Assembly: GCF_000469155.1 (NCBI RefSeq)
Contig: NZ_AWXE01000004.1
Location: 496,001-560,000 of the forward strand
Direction: 5' to 3'
Length of the DNA stretch: 64,000 nt
Origin: Candidatus Micropelagos thuwalensis
GTDB taxonomy: Bacteria > Pseudomonadota > Alphaproteobacteria > RS24
How positions within the stretch are numbered: position 1 is the stretch's first letter; each line of letters starts with the position of its first letter. Below the pieces are notes generated by a model, which worked only from the letters and a program-made list of their open reading frames with translations, was not told the DNA's origin and ran no database searches. Shown piece by piece: positions 53,564-62,811 of the stretch. Made by a program: the position numbers and the translations under genes.

Positions 53564-54538
53564 ATGAACTCTACGAAACACCTAATTGACGAGATTAAAA
53601 ATATTCTAGATCATCTGCCTGAACTAATGAAAGAACCGATAACGGCAGATAATTTAATCGAGAAGCGTGAAGCCTATGGATTGATCGCTGCTGAGATGGC
53701 AAGAGAACAGCCAGCGATTGAGGGGATTGAAACATTCGAACTTTCGGCTTCTAACTCTCAAGACAATTTCAAGGTGCCATTATTTTTTCATCGCCCAACT
53801 AACGTCGACAATTCGCTACCTTGCCTATTATGGATACATGGGGGAGGTTATATAATTGGTTCAGCTGAAAGTGATGCCTTCATGGCAAAACAAGTTGCTA
53901 AAGTGTTAGATTGCGCTGTTGCCGTTGTTGATTACCGTCTTGCGCCAGAAAACCCTTACCCGCTCCCTCTGCAAGATTGTTACGCTGTGCTAAATTATAT
54001 TTTTGATAATACAGAAAGCTTAAATTTAGATGCCAAAAAAATTGCGGTTCTAGGCATTAGTGCTGGAGCTGGCTTGGCTGCTGGCCTAACGCTTTTAAAT
54101 AGAGATGAAGCGGTAAATAATTTATGTGGGCAAGTTCTTCTCTACCCTATGTTAGATGATAAAAATATTTTAGCAGCAAAAGGCCCTGATGATAATTTTC
54201 TTATTTGGCCGCGTGAAAGCAATCTATTTGGGTGGCAGTCCTACCTCGGCAAATTATTTGGCGAAGCAAATGTGCCCCCATATGCGGCAGCAGCAAGGTC
54301 TGAAAATTTGGCAGGCCTTCCTAAGGCGCTAGTCATAGTTGGTGATCTAGACTTATTTGTTCAAGAAGACATTACCTATGCATTGGAGCTAATTAATGCA
54401 GGGGTACCAACTGATCTGCATGTTTATTCTGGTGGATGCCATAGTTTTGATAAAATCGCCCCAGAGTCGTTGCCTGGAAAACGAAGTGCTCAGGAGATTG
54501 AATTATTTTTATCTGAAATTTTTAGCAGCCCAAGCTAA
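53564..54538 (+). CDS. Alpha/beta hydrolase (hormone-sensitive lipase family)
   Basis: A 324-residue esterase of the HSL group. The oxyanion-hole motif HGGG is at 92-95, the nucleophile elbow GISAG places Ser at about 166, and the acid and His are suggested by VGDLDLF and CHSFD. It would hydrolyse a carboxylic ester or lactone of a hydrophobic compound. The ribosome site is weak. Together with the symporter downstream it may handle an esterified form of the growth substrate. Confidence 0.9.
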   Translation: MNSTKHLIDEIKNILDHLPELMKEPITADNLIEKREAYGLIAAEMAREQPAIEGIETFELSASNSQDNFKVPLFFHRPTNVDNSLPCLLWIHGGGYIIGSAESDAFMAKQVAKVLDCAVAVVDYRLAPENPYPLPLQDCYAVLNYIFDNTESLNLDAKKIAVLGISAGAGLAAGLTLLNRDEAVNNLCGQVLLYPMLDDKNILAAKGPDDNFLIWPRESNLFGWQSYLGKLFGEANVPPYAAAARSENLAGLPKALVIVGDLDLFVQEDITYALELINAGVPTDLHVYSGGCHSFDKIAPESLPGKRSAQEIELFLSEIFSSPS

Positions 54539-54552
54539 AAGTAACCGAGAGT

Positions 54553-56166
54553 TTATGGGCCTATAAAATATAGAAATGAAATTAAAGCGATAGTCCAAAA
54601 AATAAGTAAACAAAATTTTACGTATGGAACAGAATTTGACATTAGTTTCAGATAGCCACTTGAGGTCCAGATCGCCTCTATAGGTGCCCGTGAGGATGGT
54701 TTTAGATATGAGATTAAATATCCAACGATAATAGTAAAAATAAAGCCTGTTACATTCCACCATAGCCAAGATATACCGCTAACATAAATCCATAGATATG
54801 AATTTAAAATAATACCGGCAATAAATCCGAGGCATACTGTGGTGCCATCCGTCCTCTTACTCAACAGCCCAAGAGTAAAGACACCAAGAATGGGGCCATT
54901 TGCTAAAGAACCAATTTTATTTACTGCAATAATAACTGTAGAGGCTAAGTCTCCAACCCAAAAACTTCCCATTAAGGCAAGGCCTCCCCAAAAAACAGTC
55001 AATAGCCTGCAACAATATAAATCCTGAGAGTTAGTCCAATTTTCTGACCAAAAAAATTTTCTCACGAAGTCTTCCATTGATACTGCCGAGAGACTGTTAA
55101 TCACTGAGTCAAGGGATGACATAGCTGCAGCAAATAGTGCAACCAACGCAAGCCCAACTAATCCCTTAGGGAGTTCCTCTATTAAAAAAAACGGCACAGC
55201 CAAGTTGTAATTTGGTTTGGAGCCGTCTAAAGCGAGGAAATCTATAAAGTCGGGGTTGCTTATTGCATAACCAGCCAATCCAACCCCAATTAAACAATAA
55301 AGCAGGACCAATGGGAAACGCATTAAACCATTTATGAAAAGAACTTTTTGTGCCTCTTCCTGATTTTTAGCACAAAGGCCTCTTTGGATTTGGCTCTGAT
55401 CACACATGTAATATGATATGTATAAAAGTGTTCCACCAATAAACATTGGCCAAAACGAAAAATCGTGACCATCTCCAAATCCATGGTTCTTGAAGTCTAA
55501 AGCTACATTCCGATTTTCTGGCAGCACTGAAAATAAAGCGCTTAGCCCTCCAGCCTGACTTATCAAAATATTTAGGACTAAAGACAAGACAAAAACTAAA
55601 ATTAGCATTTGTATTACGTCACTAAATACAACAGCCTTTATGCCCCCCAAAAGGTCATAAACCACTGTTACAAAGCCAAATATCATAACAGAGGTAAAAA
55701 ATGAAAGACCTGTAATTAATTGAATAACAACCGAAACTCCATAAATTGTAATAGAGGCAACCACTAATCTTGTTACTAAAAAAAATGCGCTGAGCAATAG
55801 TCTGGTTTTCTCATCAAACCTTATTTCCAAATATTCATAGACTGAAATTACCCTCAAACTAAAAATTATCGGCATGATGAAAATCATAGAAATTAACATG
55901 GCTAAAGGTAATGCAAGTTCATATTGAAGCCACACAAGCCCACCACCTGAAGCAAACGCCACAAATGCAGGGGCGCCCAAAATACTATTAGTGGAACATT
56001 GTGTTGCTAAGACTGATGTAGCCAATGGCCATGCACTATAGGAATTTGCAGTTACAAAATATTCTCTTTTATTTTTAAGAGACAAAGAAAAATATGCACT
56101 GATTGATAAAATTCCGATTAGATATGTAATGATAACCATCCAATCAAGAAAGCTCAGTAAACCCAT
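54553..56166 (-). CDS. Sodium:solute symporter (SSS family)
   Basis: A 537-residue inner-membrane protein with about 13 hydrophobic segments, beginning LDWMVIITYLIGILSISAYFS. SSS features include the long second helix region (SAWPLATSVLATQCSTNSILGAPAFVAF) and the GGIKAVVFSDVIQ motif typical of sodium-coupled transporters. It would import a small organic solute. AAAGG lies before the ATG. It converges with the hydrolase gene (14-base gap). The coding sequence is strikingly A+T-rich. Confidence 0.9.
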   Translation of the reverse strand: MGLLSFLDWMVIITYLIGILSISAYFSLSLKNKREYFVTANSYSAWPLATSVLATQCSTNSILGAPAFVAFASGGGLVWLQYELALPLAMLISMIFIMPIIFSLRVISVYEYLEIRFDEKTRLLLSAFFLVTRLVVASITIYGVSVVIQLITGLSFFTSVMIFGFVTVVYDLLGGIKAVVFSDVIQMLILVFVLSLVLNILISQAGGLSALFSVLPENRNVALDFKNHGFGDGHDFSFWPMFIGGTLLYISYYMCDQSQIQRGLCAKNQEEAQKVLFINGLMRFPLVLLYCLIGVGLAGYAISNPDFIDFLALDGSKPNYNLAVPFFLIEELPKGLVGLALVALFAAAMSSLDSVINSLSAVSMEDFVRKFFWSENWTNSQDLYCCRLLTVFWGGLALMGSFWVGDLASTVIIAVNKIGSLANGPILGVFTLGLLSKRTDGTTVCLGFIAGIILNSYLWIYVSGISWLWWNVTGFIFTIIVGYLISYLKPSSRAPIEAIWTSSGYLKLMSNSVPYVKFCLLIFWTIALISFLYFIGP

Positions 56167-56243
56167 AATTCATTTGCCTTTCTAGTCTCGATTATTTGCT
56201 TTTTACCTCAGAGAGTTTTTAACAAAAAATTTAAACTTTATAA

Positions 56244-56264
56244 TGATGCATGGCTGTGATGCAT
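56244..56264 (+). promoter_or_regulatory. Direct repeat upstream of TonB receptor 3
   Basis: TGATGCAT occurs twice (56244-56251 and 56257-56264), copies starting 13 bases apart, in the 243-base gap between the symporter and the receptor. The rest of the gap is A+T-rich with no gene seen. Confidence 0.25.
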
Positions 56265-56409
56265 TTTTGCAACAACATTGTTTGGAATTTTGATTTTAGA
56301 CATAACTAGTCAATTATTTAGGTTTGTTTAGGCCATTTATTTGCGAAAAGTATTTCAAGTCGTTTCATACTCAAGAAACTGACTGAATGTTAATTAGGAG
56401 GGTGAAATT

Positions 56410-58698
56410 ATGCAATTCACTAAGAAACTGCCAAATTACTTGGCAGGGATAGTGACTGGTTTGTTTGTTTTGTCATTTGTTGGCACTCAATACGACCTGT
56501 CAATCGTCTCCAAGGCGCAAGCCCAGGCGACAGATGAAATTATCGTTACTGCCCGTAAGCGGTCAGAGTCTATTCAAGATGTTCCAGTTGCAGTATCGGC
56601 ACTGAGTGCAGCACAACTCGAAAAAGGCAATATCCCAATGACGCAAGATTTGGGTAAGCTTACTCCAAACGTTGTGCTTCATGACATGGCATATGCTGGT
56701 GCGGGTCTTTCAGCTTCAATTCGTGGCCTTAACTACGATGACACTGAAAAATCAAATGATCCTGCAGTGGGTGTAACTATTGACGGTGTGTTTGCTGCCA
56801 ATAATGGTGGTGTGAACCTCGACTTGTTTGATGTTGAGTCAATCGAAGTTCTTCGTGGTCCACAGGGAACACTTTACGGTCGTAACACTATCGGTGGTGT
56901 TATTAACATCAAACGTTCAAAGCCCACCAGGGAACTTGGAGCAAAATTCCAAGTTGGAGTTGAAGAAGACAACACACAAGATTTACAAGCGGTGGTTAAT
57001 TTTCCAATTGGTGACAGAGCTGGCTTGAAAGTTGCTGTCAGAGATCTTACTGCAGACAACTGGATGTATAATGTCACCAACCAGAGAACGGACAAAGATT
57101 TCAAGGACGTCCAATCTCACTCAATTAGACTTGAAGCTGATATTACTGACAATATTACAATTGACTTGATCTATGACGACATTGATGACCAGTCTCAAAG
57201 AAACAATTTGGCAATTACATCTAATACTCAGCCATTTACCTTCTGCACTGGTATCCCGGTTGCAACTCCTCCGATACCAGCTGACGCATTAAAATGTGCA
57301 AGCGCCTCTGCGGATCTCTCAAGAGCAAATGATTATTCGACAACATATGATTTGATTCCTCAATTCATGACATATGAAACTGAAAATCTAACCATGAACC
57401 TTGAAATTGATCTTGGGAATCACACTTTGAAGTCGATTACTGGTGACCAGGACTCTGAGGAGCTTTTTACAATTGTTTCTTGGGGTTCACCAACTCCAGT
57501 ATTCCCAGTAACACGCGAAATCTCATTTGATCAAACGTCTCAGGAGTTCCAGCTTTTATCTGATTATGATGGCCCATTAAATTATGTTTTAGGTTATTAC
57601 TATCTCGATGCGACTTTCGACCAAAAGTCAGGGCCTGTACAGAACTTTGTTTCTGGTCAAGAACTAGAGGCTACAGCCATTTTTGGTGAAGTTTCTTATG
57701 ACATCAGTGATGAGTGGACCGCTACTTTGGGCCTAAGGTACACAGAGGAAGAAAAAGATTTCTTTGTTAGAAATTTTGCACCTCTTGCCCAAGGTGTTGC
57801 TGACGCAACTGCTTTCCAGCGAACCGGCGCGACACCTGCCGGTGGTTTTCGTAATGCTGTGGATCAAATTTATGAGGATGACTATATCCAACACAGATTT
57901 ATCATTGAAAGAAACTTCGACACCGGTATGGCATACGCATCCATTTCTAATGGCTTTAGAAGTGGTGGTATCTTTGCTCGTTGTACTGATCCAGTTACAT
58001 GCGCACCATTTGGTACTGAAGAAGTAATTAACTACGAAGCTGGCCTCCGATTAGAACCATCCGATGCTCTGGTATTTAATGTCACTGCATTTATGGCAGA
58101 TTATAAAGACAAGCAAGAGCAGGTTACTACTAATGGGCTAGTTTGTGGTAACCCTGCAGAAGCGACTTGTACTTTTAGTCTTAACGCGGCTGAAGTGTCA
58201 ATTTCTGGTCTAGAACTAGAAAGTCGTTACTATCCAAGTGAAAGTTTAAGCCTAAATGCCACTATTGGTATCTTGGACGCTGACTATGACTCATATGATG
58301 ATGGTGGGGTAGATATCTCTGATATTGCTAAGCTTAGAATGGCTCCTGAAGTGACGTTCAACCTTGGGTTCGACTATGACGTCAGCCTCCCAGGTGGTGA
58401 CTTGACTCTTTCAGGTAGCTTTAACGGTCGTGATTCTTATTGGGGTCAGGCGAATTGGAAAACTTTCAACTTTGCACAAGGGCCAAACATTGAGGTAGAT
58501 TCATACGAGTCACTTGATTTGTCAGCTTCATTCCGAACTGAAACCTCAAATGGTAACCAAATCAAAGTTATTATCTTTGGTAATGATATCCTGGAAGAAG
58601 GTGGGCGTATTGCTCGTCCATTTGACGCCGGTGCATTCGCATTTGCTGCCCCTGCTAAGAGACAGCATTTTGGTATGAAAATTGGATATGAATTCTAA
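56410..58698 (+). CDS. TonB-dependent outer-membrane receptor 3
   Basis: A 762-residue TonB receptor. The signal peptide ends near SKAQAQA, followed by a TonB-box-like TDEIIVTARKRSESIQDVP. The plug includes LRGPQGTLYGRNTIGG and the protein ends in an aromatic residue (MKIGYEF). AGGAGGG precedes the ATG. It is followed by a strong terminator. It differs from receptors 1 and 2 in the barrel but has the same overall plan, so the three may recognise related compounds. Confidence 0.94.
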   Translation: MQFTKKLPNYLAGIVTGLFVLSFVGTQYDLSIVSKAQAQATDEIIVTARKRSESIQDVPVAVSALSAAQLEKGNIPMTQDLGKLTPNVVLHDMAYAGAGLSASIRGLNYDDTEKSNDPAVGVTIDGVFAANNGGVNLDLFDVESIEVLRGPQGTLYGRNTIGGVINIKRSKPTRELGAKFQVGVEEDNTQDLQAVVNFPIGDRAGLKVAVRDLTADNWMYNVTNQRTDKDFKDVQSHSIRLEADITDNITIDLIYDDIDDQSQRNNLAITSNTQPFTFCTGIPVATPPIPADALKCASASADLSRANDYSTTYDLIPQFMTYETENLTMNLEIDLGNHTLKSITGDQDSEELFTIVSWGSPTPVFPVTREISFDQTSQEFQLLSDYDGPLNYVLGYYYLDATFDQKSGPVQNFVSGQELEATAIFGEVSYDISDEWTATLGLRYTEEEKDFFVRNFAPLAQGVADATAFQRTGATPAGGFRNAVDQIYEDDYIQHRFIIERNFDTGMAYASISNGFRSGGIFARCTDPVTCAPFGTEEVINYEAGLRLEPSDALVFNVTAFMADYKDKQEQVTTNGLVCGNPAEATCTFSLNAAEVSISGLELESRYYPSESLSLNATIGILDADYDSYDDGGVDISDIAKLRMAPEVTFNLGFDYDVSLPGGDLTLSGSFNGRDSYWGQANWKTFNFAQGPNIEVDSYESLDLSASFRTETSNGNQIKVIIFGNDILEEGGRIARPFDAGAFAFAAPAKRQHFGMKIGYEF

Positions 58699-58722
58699 AC
58701 CATAGGTTTAAACAAGTTAGAA

Positions 58723-58749
58723 ACCCCCGCCTTTGGCGGGGGTTTTTTT
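58723..58749 (+). terminator. Strong rho-independent terminator after TonB receptor 3
   Basis: ACCCCCGCC (58723-58731), a TTT loop and GGCGGGGGT (58735-58743) form a very stable hairpin followed by a T-run to 58749. It ends the receptor transcript 25 bases after the stop. Confidence 0.92.
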
Positions 58750-58753
58750 ATGC

Positions 58754-59821
58754 CTAAAATTGCATGCTGCGTTCTACAAACCAGAAACACGCAACAAAGC
58801 CGATTGTGTAAAATATAAATTTGTAACCCATGTTCATACAGAAGTTATATGCAGAGCCATTAAATTTCTGGGCTGCATAAACGAGCAGAATCACTGGTAT
58901 AACAAATACAATTTGCCCGGCCTCAACTCCCAAATTAAAAAAAAGCAAAGCCGCAACCAGCCCGTCCTCAGGAAACCCAATACTGATAAGTTCATTTGCA
59001 AAGCCCAAACCGTGCACCAGTCCGAAAAATAGAGAAATCAAAACTGGGTAGCTTCGCGCCAGGGTTTTTCTTTCGGTTTGCAACAACTCGACACAAACCA
59101 GAATAATGCTCAATGAAATAAGTGTTTCGACATAAATGACTGGCAGAGTAAGAAAATTCAATGACGCCGCCGCCAATGTGAAACTATGGCCAATCGTGAA
59201 GCCGGTTACTGCCAAAAATATTTGCCCAGGCATGGTCGTTAACGCCATAAGACAAATGAGAAATAAAAGATGGTCCCAACCCTTTAAAATGTGACTGAAG
59301 CCAAGCTCAAGATAAGCCTTCGCCATGAGAGATGAGGAGTTGGATGACGGTGCCAGCGACTGTGGGATCGCCCAGGAAAGCTCATCCGGTTTAAGCAGGA
59401 ACATGGCTGTGTTTTCATCGCCCTCCAAATTATTTTTATGCAAGCGCACAAAACTTGAGAGTGATGGATTGCCCAATGGATATGTCAACGTCAACATAGG
59501 CGCTAAATTCGGCGTGTTACCTGAACAAAGAAAATCGGCCCCGCCATAATAAGCCTCGCCCGTAAAGCGCTCCGGATAGGTGCGTATTAAATTACAGGCA
59601 GTTGCAAAGTTAATTATCGGATGCTTACGCGGAGATAAGGAGCCGGGAATTTTCCATTCGAGCCTCAACTCACCTGGGCGGGAATCATCTTGATAAATAT
59701 CAATCAATACCGGACGCGGATCATGCGCCGCTGCAGGCGAGATAAGAGATGCACCTAAAGCCTGAAACAGGCCTACACTAAGCATAATAAAAAAAGCAAG
59801 CTGTATATGCCGAGACATCAT
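58754..59821 (-). CDS. HupE/UreJ-family membrane protein with long exported N-terminal domain
   Basis: A 355-residue membrane protein. A signal sequence ends near PAAAHD, then about 150 residues form an extracytoplasmic domain (LIDIYQDDSRPGELRLEWKIPG and GEAYYGGADFLC), followed by six or so hydrophobic segments. The region LGFSHILKGWDHLLFLICLMAL and GLVHGLGFANEL match the HupE/UreJ_2 pattern, including His and Asp residues that in HupE bind nickel. The metal or substrate here is unknown. Its start overlaps the parvulin stop (TGATG), so the two are translationally coupled. Confidence 0.87.
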   Translation of the reverse strand: MMSRHIQLAFFIMLSVGLFQALGASLISPAAAHDPRPVLIDIYQDDSRPGELRLEWKIPGSLSPRKHPIINFATACNLIRTYPERFTGEAYYGGADFLCSGNTPNLAPMLTLTYPLGNPSLSSFVRLHKNNLEGDENTAMFLLKPDELSWAIPQSLAPSSNSSSLMAKAYLELGFSHILKGWDHLLFLICLMALTTMPGQIFLAVTGFTIGHSFTLAAASLNFLTLPVIYVETLISLSIILVCVELLQTERKTLARSYPVLISLFFGLVHGLGFANELISIGFPEDGLVAALLFFNLGVEAGQIVFVIPVILLVYAAQKFNGSAYNFCMNMGYKFIFYTIGFVACFWFVERSMQF

Positions 59822-60678
59822 CAGTCGTAAATAACAGTGTATTTTTTTCGCAAGCGATCGGCATGAGCCTGACGTGCCGCCTTGTTTAACGAAAGCTTCA
59901 AATCAAAAAGCGCCTTCGTCCTGACATCTGCCAGCATTGGTATTTTGGCATCGGTTTTATTAACCACACGCACAAGATGATACCCGTGGCGCGACGCAAA
60001 TGGCCCTTGCCACTCTAAACCGGATGAAAGGCCAAACACAGAAGAGGCAAAATTTTCTCCAAAATGTGCGGCAATATCTTCTTGTGACTTGCGCTGGTAA
60101 GATTTGTGATAGATGAATCGATCCCCCTGCTCCGCAATTGCCAGAGAATTTTCATTATTGAGGGCTGACAAAACTTCTTGAGCTTTTTCTCTTGCCTCAG
60201 GAACAAAATAAATATGCGTAAAACTTATCTCGGCAGGGAGGCGATAATTCTCTTTATGCGTCTCATACCAATCGGGCAATAATGCCTCGGCTTTTTTGAG
60301 TATGTCTCTCTGTGTGTCAGCCAAAAATTCTAGTTTCTGAATTAAGCGCTGGCGAATGATGAAATCGCCCTCGTCCAACCCCATCCGGCGCGCTTCCCGC
60401 ACCAATACTTCCGCGCGTATAAAGTCTTCTGTGAGCGCGTTGCGTTCATCGGTAGACATGACTTCCAGCTTGTTGGCAATAGCAGGTAAGCCAAAACTCT
60501 GACTTTTGTATTGATAAAATTCTTTCAAGCGCGCCTCTGAAACAATAATCTCATTCTCTGGTATAGGTTTTTGAGCCAGAAAAATCACATACAGAGCCGC
60601 TGAAAAAAGAATAAAAATAAATAGAGGTTCGCGCATAAAGCGCGGCACATCACGCTTGATTTGCATTGTGGAACTCAC
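59821..60678 (-). CDS. Parvulin-type peptidyl-prolyl isomerase (PpiC/SurA-like), membrane anchored
   Basis: A protein of about 285 residues with one N-terminal transmembrane helix (EPLFIFILFSAALYVIFLAQ), a helical chaperone-like region, and a PpiC rotamase domain (AEISFTHIYFVPEAREKAQ to GPFASRHGYHLVRV). It should sit in the inner membrane facing the periplasm and help fold exported proteins, perhaps the HupE or DUF3604 proteins encoded with it. The start is either GTG at 60678 or ATG at 60666; neither has a strong site. It lies 69 bases after the DUF3604 gene. Confidence 0.86.
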   Translation of the reverse strand: MSSTMQIKRDVPRFMREPLFIFILFSAALYVIFLAQKPIPENEIIVSEARLKEFYQYKSQSFGLPAIANKLEVMSTDERNALTEDFIRAEVLVREARRMGLDEGDFIIRQRLIQKLEFLADTQRDILKKAEALLPDWYETHKENYRLPAEISFTHIYFVPEAREKAQEVLSALNNENSLAIAEQGDRFIYHKSYQRKSQEDIAAHFGENFASSVFGLSSGLEWQGPFASRHGYHLVRVVNKTDAKIPMLADVRTKALFDLKLSLNKAARQAHADRLRKKYTVIYD

Positions 60679-60747
60679 ACATAAAACAGCCAGCTTTAAG
60701 AAAGATTACTTAGGGTAGTCTTCAGCTCCCCATAATTCAACACACGG

Positions 60748-62688
60748 TCATTCGGCAATTGGCGTATACCAGATTGGCGATGAATATACTCTTTCTTGAA
60801 TAGCAACTGGAACATCATCAGGCACATCAAGATTAAACCTTTGAGCATCATAAGTTGTCCAACGCGGTGTTGGTATTTCAAGAACACGGACATAGTAAAA
60901 AGCCCTCAAAGATTTGTCAAAAGATGGGTCTGTCCAGACTGTTGCCAGATTTTCCGAACCGATTGTATTTGTATAAGAAGCCTCAGAGACATTAACAGTT
61001 GACCCAACAGGCTGCAGTGCACCAGATTTTGGATCCACTTCACGGCCATCTGACCAAGCAACATCATAGACTTGCTCTTTCAATTCACCGTTAGCATCCA
61101 ACCAACCCTTCACGACCTGCACCCTATCAAGATTAGCTCCATCGGGGTCTTTAGATGCAGTTATCATAAACCGAGGGGCAGCCTCTTTATCATTTGCAAT
61201 AAATAGGTCACCGCCCATTGGAACGCCTTTTTTATAGCCAAGCGTTGCATAATCTGGTTGTTCTAAATCAGTCTCATCAAAATCCCAGCCGCCGAAGAAA
61301 CGCAAAACTATGCGTGGGCCAGTTGTCGCGTATACTTCCTTACGTTTGATAGCATCAAAAATCGCTTCGCGAGAGTTTTCCTCTGCCCAAACAGCTGCAT
61401 AACCAGCCGCAGTGAGCAACCTGTTGTTCCAAAGCATACCACCCATTTTACTCTCTAGGCGCTCTGGTGTCGGCTCGGAATCAACAAATTTACCATAATA
61501 ATTGTCACTGTCAGCTGTAGCCATAACTGTATGAGAATCCGTACTCCCAATCATGCCAAATTTAAACGGGTTCACACCCAACTTCTCCTCCAGCGCAAGG
61601 CCTGTTTTAAGTGCGGGGCGCGCATAGCTTCCAGTATACGCCACAACCTTTTTGTCTTTAGGAATCACATTTGAGTTGATATCTGTTTCATCCCATCTCT
61701 CAAAATCAGCAAAAGGGTCATTTGGTGAAACTAGAGGGTGAGTTTCGGAGTCACCCTTCACCTGTGTCATTTCAAGAACTGGCTCCCATCTGATACGAGT
61801 GTTGGCGTATTGCGTGTCAAGTGCTGCACCTGAAACACGCTCTCTAGAATACATCCGACCCTCTGACAAATTACTGTTATGTGGGATTGCGAGCACCTCA
61901 CCGCCTGTTTTCTTTTCATATTCCTCTAAACGTTCCCAAAGGTACTCAGGGTCGTTATTTTCAGTTGATGAAACTGGAATAGCGCCAAGTGTTTTTTCTG
62001 CACCATCTCTAAAAATAACCACACGGTGCATATTGTCGCCGTCTATCATTGAAGTCCACTCATATCCGGAAAAGGCTGAAAATTTACCAGGGTCATTGTG
62101 CCTTTCTGCGGTCTCAACCATTTCAGCCCATACGCCTTTAAAGAAAGCCTCATCCGGATACTCAATTTTTGGTTTAGAGTCTGAGGACGATGTATCAGCA
62201 TCAAATGAGCCTACCCATTCTTGAATAATACTTTGTAGATCATCATCGTCGAGCCAATTTTTCCAACGCTTACCTAATTCGGTTTTTTCAATGCCATGCT
62301 TTTGGTCCATGATACTTGCAATAACCCCCAAAAATTCTGCATGGTCAGACACCAACAAAAAATCGAGAGGTTTTTTTAATTGCGCGATGTCGCCCGTATG
62401 CGCTTCAACGGGCTCTCCCTTTGCAAACTTAAATGCGTCATCCGCGGTCATCATCCGATTGCCAAACGAAAATGAGTCCATTGATAATCTTGAGTGAACA
62501 TGCAGGTCACCCCAATATACTCCATCAGGTGATGACCCTGACGTTAACCGCTCATTTGAAAGAGAAGAAACGCCACCATTATCTTTTTTTTGAGTTTCTT
62601 GCTGGTCACCGCAACCAATCAAAATGACACTCAGAAAAAAGACAAAAATAAGAGTTAGGCCGTGGCGACCAAAGTGAGACATTGTCAT
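60748..62688 (-). CDS. DUF3604 lipoprotein, PHP-like putative metallohydrolase (copy 2)
   Basis: A 646-residue DUF3604 protein. The start at the ATG encoding MTMSHFG has GGAGGG seven bases upstream; an in-frame ATG overlapping that site is unlikely. A signal peptide ends in lipobox ILIGC, so it is probably a lipoprotein. Metal-site motifs: GDLHVHSRLSMDS, SDHAEFLG, IPHNSN and GSTDSHT. It is a clear paralogue of the protein at 13761 and heads the operon DUF3604, parvulin, HupE. The family's substrate is not established. A strong dyad (62703-62727) abuts its ribosome site. Confidence 0.9.
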   Translation of the reverse strand: MTMSHFGRHGLTLIFVFFLSVILIGCGDQQETQKKDNGGVSSLSNERLTSGSSPDGVYWGDLHVHSRLSMDSFSFGNRMMTADDAFKFAKGEPVEAHTGDIAQLKKPLDFLLVSDHAEFLGVIASIMDQKHGIEKTELGKRWKNWLDDDDLQSIIQEWVGSFDADTSSSDSKPKIEYPDEAFFKGVWAEMVETAERHNDPGKFSAFSGYEWTSMIDGDNMHRVVIFRDGAEKTLGAIPVSSTENNDPEYLWERLEEYEKKTGGEVLAIPHNSNLSEGRMYSRERVSGAALDTQYANTRIRWEPVLEMTQVKGDSETHPLVSPNDPFADFERWDETDINSNVIPKDKKVVAYTGSYARPALKTGLALEEKLGVNPFKFGMIGSTDSHTVMATADSDNYYGKFVDSEPTPERLESKMGGMLWNNRLLTAAGYAAVWAEENSREAIFDAIKRKEVYATTGPRIVLRFFGGWDFDETDLEQPDYATLGYKKGVPMGGDLFIANDKEAAPRFMITASKDPDGANLDRVQVVKGWLDANGELKEQVYDVAWSDGREVDPKSGALQPVGSTVNVSEASYTNTIGSENLATVWTDPSFDKSLRAFYYVRVLEIPTPRWTTYDAQRFNLDVPDDVPVAIQERVYSSPIWYTPIAE

Positions 62689-62702
62689 ATTATTACCCTC
62701 CA

Positions 62703-62727
62703 TTTAATGGTTATTTTAACCATTAAA
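62703..62727. promoter_or_regulatory. Perfect 11-base inverted repeat abutting the DUF3604 ribosome site
   Basis: TTTAATGGTTA (62703-62713), loop TTT, TAACCATTAAA (62717-62727). On the minus strand it lies directly upstream of the GGAGGG site of the DUF3604 lipoprotein gene. As DNA it could be an operator for the divergent DUF3604 and MDR genes; as RNA it could form a hairpin next to the ribosome site. Confidence 0.55.
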
Positions 62728-62811
62728 AAACTTTTTTAATCCTATCGAAAAAGCTTGTTTTAATCATCTATCCTATTGATAAGGTCATAGAGAATTTTTG
62801 GGGGGTATGGC

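Noticed and set aside
58733-59032. 99-codon plus-strand open frame
   Set aside because: It begins in a terminator and lies antisense to the end of the HupE-like gene; no domain pattern.
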